DNA of 64,000 bases from Tyto alba (Eukaryota; Chordata; Aves; Strigiformes; Tytonidae): contig NW_024881303.1 of the NCBI RefSeq assembly GCF_018691265.1, positions 13,819,777-13,883,776 of the forward strand. The letters run 5' to 3'. Within the stretch, counting starts at the first letter, position 1. The number at the start of each line of letters is the position of its first letter. The notes below the pieces were generated by a model. The model made no database searches. It saw only the letters and a list, made by a program, of their open reading frames with translations, and was not told the origin of the DNA. Made by a program: the position numbers and the translations under genes. Positions 14,368 to 24,110 of this stretch are shown one piece after another.

Positions 14368-15069
14368 AGTAAAAGTCAAATATTTGGTATTGTCAATATA
14401 TGAAAACCCAAAGCTTACAGATGTCTAGGTGAGTATGTTCATGGGAAAGATGCTGGGGTAGAGGTAGTGGCTCCAAGGAGAGGGATCTGAGGAAGGCTGA
14501 CCTTGTGAGGAGAGAAGCTCTGAGTAGGAGGGAAAAGCTGGGATGAAATTCCAGGTAGAGCTAGCTGGTTCTAGGGCAAGAAGACTGAAACTGCACAGGA
14601 GAAGGAGTTTGTGGAGGGGTTGAGATGAGCCAGAGGCTCCTTAGACAAGAGGAGCTGGGAACTGGGGGCAGATAAGATCTCTGTTTGAGAGGTGGGTCAC
14701 ACACCTCATATACAACATAACCTAGCTTCCACCTTACCCCACTCAACCAGCATCATCATGCAGGCATTAACCCCAGCTTCTTGATACATGTTCTTTGCAT
14801 TTTGAAATTTAGCAAGCTCACAGGTCATGAATGGATTTTATTATGATAAAGGCACAATGAGACTTTCCCATTTAAATGACATTATGGTATTGTTACTTTT
14901 GCATTTGCTTAGTAAGAGACTAGTCTAATAAAGCCATGAATGGTATTCTTTTAATTGTTTTGAATGAAAGCATACCTTATTCTTGGAAAAAGGAACAAAG
15001 TTTAAAAGTAGACACAAATCTCTAGCACTGGAATCAAGCTTTATGTTTTTTTCCACACTTGTTTTTCAC

Positions 15070-15088
15070 TTTTTTTTTTTTTTTTTTT
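15070..15088. repeat. T19 homopolymer
   Basis: An uninterrupted run of 19 T within AT-rich unique sequence. Confidence 0.9.
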
Positions 15089-15356
15089 ATCTTACCAAAA
15101 TAGGGACTGACTGAAAAACTTGCATCTGGAGCTGATTTCTCTCAATTGTTTTTCTTTTTAAGTATTCAGTTTTTAGTTTGGACCCAGCTGTTGAATTATA
15201 CATATTCTAAATAACAGAATTATATTGAAGCTGCCTGACTAGGGTGGTGGAGAGTTGGGATGGTGAAGAAAAGGTTAAAATTAATATCTGAGGATGAGAG
15301 CAACCAATTAAAAATTAATCCAACAAATATGCATAAATAGAATAACTGGATGGGAG

Positions 15357-15399
15357 AAAAAAAAAGAAAAAACAAAACAAAAAAACAAAACACAAACAT
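15357..15399. repeat. A-rich low-complexity tract
   Basis: A runs are interrupted by single G or C (AAAACAAAACAAAAAAACA pattern). Its complement explains the Phe-rich part of the minus-strand open frame at 15220-15480, which is not a gene. Confidence 0.8.
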
Positions 15400-17013
15400 A
15401 GAAGACTCAAAATATGGAAAAAGAAAAAAGATCATATAATTCACAGCTCCTTTAGGAATCCTGAATATTAATTTAATCACAATAGTAATAAACCATAAGT
15501 TTTAAAATACTTGTTTCTTGACTCTCTGCCAACAGAAATTTAGTGACATGAACCCACCATCTTACAGAGATCTCCAGAGATGAAAAGACTATAGATGTGT
15601 ATAAAGTGCCCTAGATTAATATGATGACACTTCAAAAGCACAAGTTGGAATAGTCCTCATTTCATCTTGAGTTGTGAATAATTCATAATTTAAAAACATA
15701 GTGTTTTTAACACTTCGATGCAGACTTAGATGCATAATTGTTGAATTTCCTTTGATCTATGATGTTTGTTTAATCAGTTACCTAACATTAGGAACTATGC
15801 TTTGTGATAATTATAGTTTGAATTTTCTTATATAATAGAAAGGGGGAGAAAATGAAAGACTTGAATACAATACTACAGCATCCAAAACCATTTTTACAAA
15901 TCTTTTCAGCAGTTCTAAGTGTAAAGGCTTTGTGTTTCCTGCATAAGACAAGGGATAACCTAGAGGTTAGGTGGTGATGATTCAGTGCAGTGTGGCATTC
16001 TACCTCTGATTACATCTTTGATTACAGCTGCCTAACTTTTATTACAAGTTTATCTAGAACTATAGAAGCTACAGGCACCATAGAAAATGTACAGGTACCG
16101 TATTTTCATGAAGCTCCTTTATCTATTTTTGTACAGTATAACTTAACAGTTTAGCTTGTTGTAACTCTGTGAATTATAATAAACATGTACTCTATCCTTC
16201 AAAATGGAAACCAGCAGCTATGTCTCCTCTTTACACCAGCTTACCTGGATTTTCTTTCCACTGGCATGTGTAACAGCTTTTTGAACCCAGCTAAGCTACT
16301 GACGTCCACAGCATCCTGCAGACATGCAACAGGAGTTACATAGGAAAATTACTCCCTTGCCTTCATTTTCAACTTTATACTTGAGCAATTTTTTTGCTAT
16401 TCCCTTGTTACTATGTTCTGAGCAGTAGTGAATAATATTCCCTACCCATTTCCTACATGACATTCAATGTATCGCATCTAGAATATCCATCTTCTGTCAT
16501 ATATTTTCAGGCACATGGTCCTAATACAATTAGTTTCTCCTTACACTGAAGCTTCCCATCACCCTTGCTGTCATTCTTTATTGCTTTTCGTTTCCTCTGT
16601 AACCTGAAAGATAGCAACTGCAAAGTTGCACGTATTGTTCAAGATGCAGGTGCACTGTGAATTTGAATAGTGGCATAACTGTGTTTCCTGCTTACTTCCT
16701 TACTCCTTTCCTAGTACTTCCTACCACACTATTTTGGTTTTTTGACTACAATTGAGTACTACGGTAATGTTTCCAGAGCACTAGCTGAAATCGCTCCCAA
16801 ATTCCTTCTTGTAGTGGTGAAAGCTAATTTAGAAATATTTGGCATGTATGTATAATTAGGGTTATTTTTACCTGAAAGCTCAACTGTCTTTTCTCAACAC
16901 TGAAATTTCTCTGTTATTTTATGGCCCAGTCACTTACTACTGTAAGATGCCTCTTTCACAGCTGGACTGCCGTTTGTCTATGCTGAATAATTTTCTCTCA
17001 TCAGCAAGTTTTG

Positions 17014-17325
17014 TCACCTCACTTTTAATCTTTTTACTAGGACACCAACAGATGTACAGAACAGCACAAATGCCCTCACTGATCCCTGCAGGGTGCTGCT
17101 GATACTTTCCCTCCACTGCAAATTTGTTCTAGTCCTTTGTTTCCTATTCATTAACCAGTTATTAAGCCAGGAAAGGAGTTTCTCTTTTATCCCATGATAA
17201 GTTTCGGTTTCTAAAAGAGCACTCAATGAGAAACATTGGTCAAAAGCTTTTTGAAGGCCTAAATATAGACATAAAAATTGAATATATAACTGTATCAACT
17301 GAGTTTTAGTAACACACTCCACCAA
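17014..17325 (-). pseudogene. Decayed LINE reverse-transcriptase fragment, 103 codons open
   Basis: The minus-strand frame reads through 103 codons without a stop and contains reverse-transcriptase landmarks in the correct order. LGLQKAFD at residues 22-29 corresponds to motif A (normally LDxxKAFD). KLLSWLNNWLMNRKQR at about 49-64 matches the inter-motif segment LLSWIxxWLxxRxQRV. LQGSVRAFVLF at 79-89 corresponds to the PQGSVLGPxLF motif B. The usual first, catalytic Asp of motif A is Gly here, and the motif B Pro is Leu. Motif C is absent, so the fragment cannot be active. In an intact LINE the enzyme copies element RNA at a nicked target. Here only a relic remains, and the start Met is accidental. 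Confidence 0.72.
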
Positions 17326-17348
17326 ACTAATAGTTTTGCATCACAAGG

Positions 17349-17466
17349 CTGTTTTTTTTGTTGTTTGTTGGGGTTTTTTGGGGTGGAGAGGGGTTGTTTT
17401 GTTTAGGTTTTTTGGGGAGTGTTTGTTTTGTTGTGGTTTTGGTTTTGTTTTGTTTTTTTTTTTTTC
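17349..17466. repeat. G/T-rich low-complexity tract inside the LINE fragment
   Basis: About 118 bp of almost only T and G. It contains four GGGG runs at 17370-17373, 17380-17383, 17390-17393 and 17414-17417, and ends in a T-rich run. It separates the two halves of the LINE remnant and so entered or expanded after that copy inserted. The open frames here on both strands are composition artefacts. Confidence 0.8.
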
Positions 17467-17580
17467 CACCAAACCAGTAATTTGCCTGGTATGGAGGTCA
17501 GATTTACTGGTGTATAGTACTTTATATGCCATCTGAATTTTACTTTTTTTTAAGTGGTGTCACTTTTGCCCCTTACTATT

Positions 17581-18387
17581 CCTTTGCACTGAGACCACCC
17601 AAAGTATTGTGTTGTACAGAACACAATAAAAAGCTCAGAAGCTTCAACTCTGAACTCTCCTAGTACTGCATGGCAAATACCACAAGATCTTGGTGGGCCT
17701 GTTTTATTTAGACTTTCATAAAATTCTTAAAGTTTATATATTGTTTTCTTTTTAACAAAGGTTCATTAACATTCCAATTTTGGAAAGTCTTTTTTAACAA
17801 AAGCCAACACATTTTTTTATTTTCAAATTTGAAGACACTTGAAAAACTGGGGACCATCTCTTAACTTTTTGCATTCATTTTATTTATTATATCTCTTTGC
17901 TCATTTTATTCTTAGGGAAGGTCACAAACAGGCTGCCACACAAAAGTGTGGGAGATCCATGCAGCCCTATTCACTACATGGCAGGTGATGTGGGACTCAG
18001 CAATGTCAGCAATCCTACCTCTCTTTCAACAGGACTATCCCAGGAAAGGGATGGGCAGAGCAAAATGGGCTTAATCCAGCAGTCAGCAAAAGACATCTCC
18101 AACTGAACCACAGAGATCATGAATGCGAGACAAAAACAAACAAACAAATGAAACAAAAAACAACATCAACAACAACAACAACAACAAAAAAAAACATCCA
18201 GAGAAGATTGCCCACAAAGAAAAGGCAGCTCTGTGTAGAGTGAATAAATACTGGCATTTTTGTTAGGAAGAGCTGGACATCTGACTGGAGCAGATTTTAA
18301 AATCTTTTTTCTTCTAAAGGAAAGCCTGTGGCAAGTGAATGGTGACAGACAGGTCACTGGCAGCCAGAGATCACCCAATTACTGAGC
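17581..18387. other. Unique sequence with a (CAA)n tract
   Basis: No gene is recognised. An A/C-rich tract at 18131-18194 contains (CAA)n. The 69-codon plus frame at 17897-18106 has no family resemblance. Confidence 0.6.
18131..18194. repeat. (CAAA)n/(CAA)n tract
   Basis: CAAA units give way to about seven CAA/AAC units and a short A run. It is a simple sequence repeat. Confidence 0.85.
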
Positions 18388-18600
18388 CACAGAATAACAT
18401 AAATTGGAAGGGGTCTTTGGCCTCCAACTGATCCAGCCATTTCCCAAAGCAGAGCCACCTTCAGGGTTAAATCAGGTTGCTCATAACTGCATCTAGGTGC
18501 ATTTGAATGTCTCCAAGAATGGAGCTTCCACAGCCTCTGGGGTCCTGTTCCAGAGTTGGGCCACCTCACTGATATTTTCCTCCTTGTGGTAGGATTTTTT
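18388..18600 (-). mobile_element. CR1 LINE 3' end fragment
   Basis: The plus strand starts with CACAGAATAACATAAATTGGAAGG, the reverse complement of the avian CR1 3' tail. It continues with TCCAAGAATGGAGCTTCCAC, GCCTCTGGGGTCCTGTTCCA and a CCACCTCACTGATATTTTCC segment. These follow the order of the CR1 C-terminal and 3' untranslated region read backwards. The copy is 5'-truncated, as most avian CR1 insertions are, and diverged. No coding capacity is left. Confidence 0.72.
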
Positions 18601-18744
18601 GGGGATCAGGGTCATGCACTGATCCTACAGGGTTTGGACAATCCAGGCTGGGTCTCTGAGCAGAAAACTGCCCCATGGTAATCCTGCCCCTGAGGTCACC
18701 TGGAAGGGCAAGAATGAGGAAGTCAAGCGAGTGCTTCCTTCTTG

Positions 18745-18965
18745 TTGAATGCCCGGATACACTAACCGCAAAGTAGATTTAGTTTGTTCACGCGTGCTAA
18801 CGATGCAGACCTATCACAGCACTCCCGGGTGCGTGATGAGTGCCTTTAGCCAACATATTGTAAAGCATAGAGCGTGTGACCATCTGGCACTGTATATTTT
18901 GGTGCTATTCGGGCAAATAAAGGAGAATGACTTTCATTGCATCGGTGTGAGGTCATCACTCCTGT
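18745..18965. other. CpG-enriched unique block, possible conserved element
   Basis: About 12 CpG dinucleotides fall in 220 bp (for example within CCCGGATA, CACGCGTG, CCCGGGTGCGTG and ATTCGGGC), whereas neighbouring sequence has roughly one per 200-300 bp. No transposon family is recognised. A 112-codon plus frame (18749-19087) crosses it but has no domain I know. Retained CpGs in a methylated vertebrate genome suggest constraint, hypomethylation or youth. Read together with the candidate exon just downstream, it could be regulatory or transcribed. Confidence 0.4.
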
Positions 18966-19167
18966 CTCGCCCTCCGTCCAAGGTCCCTCCTACACCTCCT
19001 CACCCCCAATACCAAGTGGCATTTCCCTTCTTGCCTAAAGCCTACAGTGCAGCAGCAGAGATTTCCACACAGCCACTGCTGTGCTGAAGGCAGATGACAT
19101 GCCTGTACAAAGGGGCAGAGCTGGGGAGGGGGGAGCCCACTTTCACCTGTCTGTGCTGCCTTCCCAG

Positions 19168-19319
19168 TGATGGAGGCACCCATCACCACTTGCACCAGCA
19201 GTGTGGCCAGTGATAACTCGCAGAGTCTGACTGAGGAAGAGCATGGTTACTCTAGCTCTGGCCGAGCAAGGCACCTCCACACACCCAGCGCTCCCACTAG
19301 TGCCACGGTTCATCCGTCG
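19168..19319 (+). CDS. Candidate internal coding exon (unidentified gene)
   Basis: A pyrimidine-rich stretch ending in GCTGCCTTCCCAG (AG at 19166-19167) forms a good splice acceptor, and TCG|GTGGGT at 19317-19325 forms an acceptable donor. Between them 152 bp read openly as two bases plus 50 codons. The peptide is Ser/Thr-rich with an acidic patch (residues SLTEEEHGYSSSG near the middle) and has no domain. The frame has retained CpGs (TCGCAG, GGCCGAGC, CAGCGCTC, CCGTCGG). It might be a disordered segment of a larger protein. I do not recognise the gene, no partner exon is visible in the window, and chance open frames of this size are common. It is listed because acceptor, donor, frame and base composition agree. 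Confidence 0.25.
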
Positions 19320-19329
19320 GTGGGTACCC

Positions 19330-22088
19330 TCTTTCTGAGGCCACTGTTCACTGTTAAATGTCCTCTCACTGCCTTCCCCTCTGCCCATCTCCTGGGAATT
19401 TTGGCTTAAAACCTCCTCCAAAGGTTTGGCTTAAATTCCTGATTATTAAAGATGACATTATCCAAACAGATGCAAACTGGATAAACCTCAACCAGTCAGT
19501 ACAGAAGCTGCTGAGACCTTCAGGCAAAATTCACATTCCTGGCATCTGATTCTGTTACATAAAATAAAAAATAAATAAATAAAAAAAAATAATAATACAG
19601 GAATGACTCCTCAGGCCAACCTTCTTGTGTCGTTCTCTCCCCTTACAGCCAGTCACTCCCAAATCCCACAGTCATTCATTCCTCAGTACCCCAAAGGCTC
19701 CAGCAGCCCAGAGCCATAAGAGAATCCTATCAGAGATATTTTGACAACCCAATTCAGCTTCAAAGGTAAGGAAGGTATTACATATTCCTGAGCTAATATG
19801 TGGTTTAAGCATTATTGTTTAATGTTAGGTCAGTATTATCTTTCAGTTTGCAGGAATTTAGTGGTAAATTAAGGGCTCTCTTCTTAGGTGTTTTATAGGA
19901 CTGAAAAAAAAAAATATGTACAGATTTAGTAGTTACCAAATTTACTAGGCATTTAAAGAATCATCACACCAAAGTCTGCTTTCAGCTACATAGCAATAGA
20001 GAGAAGGAGTAAGAAAGTATAAAAAGACCAGGAAAAAAACAAGGGCAGATTATATACATGAGAGTTAAATTGAACGTGAAAATTTCTTGTTTAGAGTCAG
20101 TCCCTGTATAACATCGACTGTACAGATTGAACAGTCTGCATGATCTCAAGGCTTTGTTCTAATTATTATTTTGTCAGTTAAGAGGAAAAAAAATATACTG
20201 ACAAAATATTTGAGAAAACTGTGCAGTCTGATATATGCTGGAAAAAATTTTCAAGTAGGGTGGGGAAGAATGTCAAATCACGTTGAGAAAATAAGTTTGT
20301 GTTGTTTAGAAAGAAGCTTTATCGTTAAGAGAGTTCCAGCTCTGATAATCAGGCTTTAGGACCAATCAAAAACCCCAGAGAAAACACTAAAAACTTGCTT
20401 GGAAAGGTGTTTGTTAGGCTTACTAGTTTCTGTATGGATCATCTCAAAAAGTACCATTTTTCACCTGTTTGTTTACAACTGGACATGAGTTAGAAAACCA
20501 GTCTTGATTAAATCTCAATGCTACTCAACTCAAATTCCAACCACCTCTGTTCAGTATTTTAGGGTTATTTCTGCCCAGCTTTGAACATGCTGTTTAATAC
20601 CCAAATGCACAAAAATGTGTTCTACTAACACATGAGATATACTTTATTACCAAGTATCTATGAAAACCATTTTAAAATAATGAGCAGATTCAATGCACTG
20701 TAACTCATATTTAAGATCAAGAGACATGCACAGCAATTGTTACAGGAGAGACCTTCTAAAACAAGGCAAAAATATAAATTACAAAGCAAGGATAACAGAA
20801 AATAATCTCACTGGTACAGCAGCCAAAGACAGATAAACAAGAACAGCCATCACCATGTGATTATACAAGATGTTCATTACTCATGACTCTGAGCAATAAC
20901 AGATAACTTTGCATATTTATTAATTCTTGTATTACAATGCTGGCAATGGAGTGCGGTCTTTGTCATGAAATCTTAGCTATAATAAAGGGGGTAGAATAAA
21001 TTAGTTTAGGCTCTGAACATGACTAGAAACTGTGTAACACCAATAAATAAATTAGTTCTTGAGGGACATTAATTTATTTTCATGCACTATTCTCTGTTGT
21101 GTTCATGTCACATTAATTCTTCATTTGGACAGGTGAGTAGCTGGAGCTCTGAGGGAAACTTATAACGCCAAATGTCATGTACACTAGGGTGTACACTGAT
21201 GAGCAGAAAAGGTTTAAGTGAATGTTTATTTACTTCCCACATCCCCTGAAACCAAATAATAGCCCAAAGTATTTCGAGGATGTGGAGGTTGGGATGATGT
21301 ACAAGTGTAGGTCTCTGAAATCTAATCAACCCTTTCTAATATTCCTCTCTGGCCTTATCTCCTAATGACAAGACACCCGTAACTCTTCTCCATAACATTT
21401 ATGCACGGGGACAGTTCAGATTAAATACAGACCTTGTAAGCATCAGCATTAGGGACTGATACACATAATCATCAAAAAGCACAGCTGTTTAACTCAACCC
21501 TTGGGTTATGATTGTCCTCTACTCTCCATGTCCCCATGACTGACTTTCTTAGGAAATCTGTATCTCTTCCTCTTTTCCCAATTCCCCTTCCATCCTCCTC
21601 TGAACACCTTTGGTCAACAGATTTTACTTTGTCACTTCAGTTTTGATTTATACTTCACCTCCATCTGGGGCCAGACCAGGATTACCTGTTCCAAGTTTCC
21701 TCTGATACAGAACTTTTTCACCATTGCATTGACAATTTTCACCTAAAAATCTGGACCTCTAAAGACAACCTAGGTGGACCTGTTTGACATGACACCAAAA
21801 TGACTGGTTGGTTGCCACTTCTCCATCCAAGGTACTGCTCACAGTTAGCAGATAAAGGCAGCAAATCCTTCAGGCTTGACAACCTGACTAGCCAGTACAC
21901 ACTCATATATAACCTACACAAGAAACATGGACTTATAAGACATGCTGAGGAGAAGATGCATAAAAAGGACATTCGAACCAAGAGTAGGCAAGATCACAGA
22001 TTCAAATCCAAGCCATATACAAACACTCCAAATACATATATTTCAGAATACATTTTTGACCATAAATGACTCCCAAGATCTCATGATT
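19330..22088. other. Unique AT-rich non-coding stretch
   Basis: No gene or named repeat is seen. An (AATA)n-like tract lies at 19560-19597 and an A10 run near 19904. Open frames are 89 codons or fewer with no similarity I know. Confidence 0.6.
19560..19597. repeat. (AAAT)n tract
   Basis: AAAATAAAAAATAAATAAAT followed by an A9 run and AATAAT. Simple sequence only. Confidence 0.85.
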
Positions 22089-22157
22089 TGAGGGAGGAGA
22101 TTGGATCAGGTGACCTTTACAAATCTTTTACAACCTAAATTATTCTACGATTTCAAG
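22089..22157 (+). mobile_element. CR1 LINE 3' tail, short and old
   Basis: GAGGGAGGAGATTGGATCAG, TGACCTTTACAAATC, ACAACCTAAATTATTCTACG and ATTTC follow the CR1 terminal order. In that order a GGAGATTGGACTAGATGA-type block leads to a TCCCTTCCAACC block and then to ATTCTATGATTCT. Only about 70 bp can be followed. Confidence 0.6.
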
Positions 22158-23159
22158 AAATCTTCTTTATTTATGTCAAACATCAGTGTCATGAGTGTTT
22201 CAGATTTGGGCTCCCTCTGATGTTCCCTCAGTGAAACAAAATATTCCGGCTTCAATTCTGGTCCAGAATTATATACATCTTCATATCCCTTGTGTCCAGA
22301 TCTAGGGAAATTAATCCAAAAGCTTTTCCCTTCAAAGTTTGTAGGTGAAATACTTTTAATCAGGAAGTCAAGCCTTGTTACACCTCAATTTGCAGCAGTA
22401 TGAATGGTTGAAACTGAACGATTGAGCAAACCTTCCATGTAAGCTATATCTGATTAATAGAAAATCTCCCTTTTATCTCTTATACCTTCTCTGAAACTAC
22501 CAACTTATAAATAAAGATCTAAAAGTAGGAACTTATTCCATAAAATATTACAATGTCTGACTCTTTTGGACTTTTTTTATGAAGACCAACCAAGTCAGCT
22601 ACTTGGTGTTTAAAAAAAAATCAAACAATCAGACCAAGCCACCCTCTCCTCCACAAAGAAAAAGAAAACCCAACAACCAACGAAGAAAACCAAACCAAAC
22701 CCCACTAAACATTCTCAGACTAAAGAAGGGATGCTTATAATCCTTCCTCTTGGTGTCATGTTGGAAAATCTGTAATTATCCAGCCAATCAATTAAAATTC
22801 TAATGGGGGAAAGACAAAGGTCAAAGCAGAATATCATATTCAATGAACCACAGTAGTTTAACATGTCCAAGCTAAAGTGAGACATGTTCCTGCTAAAATT
22901 GTACTGGCATGCCCAGCTAAGGTGCTCTTTGACAACCTTGGCCCCCATCCTTTGACTTATGAACAAATCTATTCCAGTGTTTGGAGCAAATTCCCATCAG
23001 GACCTTGTTCTCTCCAGATTAGCACACTCATGTGAGTATAAACAAGAACAGTGGTACTTAAGAGAAGCAGAAATGAGAGACTTAGGCTTCAGTTTATGGA
23101 TAAAAGTGGATACAGGGAGGAAATCTAAACAGAGCCTTGGGCTGAAAGCTGTGAGAGCT
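22158..23159. other. Unique non-coding stretch
   Basis: Nothing is recognised apart from an A/C-rich patch at about 22612-22712 (many AAACC and CAACC units). Confidence 0.55.
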
Positions 23160-23255
23160 CCTGAACCTGGTTCTGGCACAAATAACCTCTGTGGACCTGG
23201 ACAAGCTGCTGAAGCACTCTTCTTCTACTTTTGTTTTCTCATTGTATTCCTCAGT
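23160..23255 (+). mobile_element. Possible MIR-like SINE fragment
   Basis: CTGGTTCTGGCACAAATAAC, then CTCTGTGGACCTGGACAAGC, then a CTCTTCTTCT segment and TTTTGTTTTCTCATTGT match the block order of the MIR core. MIR reads GGCTCTGCCACTTACTAGC, TGTGTGACCTTGGGCAAG, CTCTCTGTGCCTCAG and TTTCCTCATCTGT. Similarity fades on both sides. MIR is a tRNA-derived SINE propagated by L2 LINEs long before the bird radiation, so only diverged pieces are expected. Confidence 0.5.
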
Positions 23256-23991
23256 CACCCATGGCTTCATAAGAGACAACTGTGCAGTGAGGACTGCTGT
23301 TAAGTGCCCATGAAATGTCACAGTTTTATCACGAACAGACCAAAGTGCAGCCTGCAGGGAGCTCTGCCCTCCCTTCCCCATGAGATGAGGTCATCAGACT
23401 GACTTGTGCAAGTTTTTAATTCTGAAGGATTCAGTATAAACAATTCATGTTATGCTACAAGAGAAGGGGAGAAAAACTACAATTGTGAAGATGAATGCTT
23501 CCCCTTTTCCACCAAGGAAAAAAGATCCTACTCCACATACATTAGTTTCAACTCTGTGATGCATCAAGTTGTTTGAGGGTCTGGTGTCACCAGTCATGTG
23601 TTGTAATGTGCTATTTATTGGATATATATATTTATTTAGAGTCATACTCTATCCTCACAAAAGGCATTTCAGGAAGAGCAGCCTGTCCTTGGATGAGCAG
23701 CAGTTCAGCATGGCTCCATTCCAGCCTGGAATGGGACTGAGGAGCCTCATTGGTGGCCAGTAAAGGTCAATAAAAACATACAGTATCAGGAGCTTTGCTT
23801 TTGGCAGCTGCTTTATCCAAGATCCCAAGCAATCATTGAACTCTATTTTCCAGGGATTGAAACTCTCAGTCTAAATACTCTGCAACAGAAATGCAGTACA
23901 TAGACAGGGAAGATCAAGAGGACAACAGCTGCTGCCACTGCTACTCTGAACCTGGAAAAAACATACACCATAAAACAATGCCTTGTGAATG

Positions 23992-24110
23992 TGTTTTTGT
24001 TTTGGTTTGGTTTTTTGTTTGGTTGGTTTTTTTTTTTTGTTTTTTTTTTTTTTTTTTTGTGTGTGTGTTTTGTTGTTGTTGTTTGTTTCTTTTGTTTTGT
24101 AATTTGTTTA
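23992..24110. repeat. T/G-rich low-complexity tract with (GT)n and (GTT)n
   Basis: T runs with GG interruptions, a T18 run, (GT)5 at about 24059-24068 and (TTG)n units. It accounts for the Phe/Val/Cys-rich plus frame and Lys/Gln-rich minus frame here; neither is a gene. Confidence 0.85.

Larger units (their letters stand above)
10801..16994. other. Unique AT-rich non-coding stretch
   Basis: No gene is recognised. Simple tracts are the (CAAAA)n-like stretch at 14314-14367, T19 at 15070-15088 and an A-rich run at 15357-15399. The 87-codon minus frame at 12797-13060 and the 86-codon plus frame at 13336-13596 have no recognisable domain. Confidence 0.6.
16995..17580 (-). mobile_element. Ancient CR1/L3-type LINE fragment (reverse transcriptase region)
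   Basis: Read on the minus strand, this segment carries the reverse-transcriptase core of a non-LTR retrotransposon (see the pseudogene entry at 17014-17325). The nucleotide pattern on the plus strand, including CAAAAGCTTTTTGAAGGCC and TTAACCAGTTATTAAGCCA, is familiar from old CR1-like LINE copies of amniotes. Similarity resumes beyond the G/T tract: CCAGTAATTTGCCTGGTA at 17475-17492, then AAGTGGTGTCAC near 17553. The element is therefore one copy split by a low-complexity insertion at about 17349-17466. Both ends are truncated. The subfamily cannot be set by eye. Confidence 0.7.
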
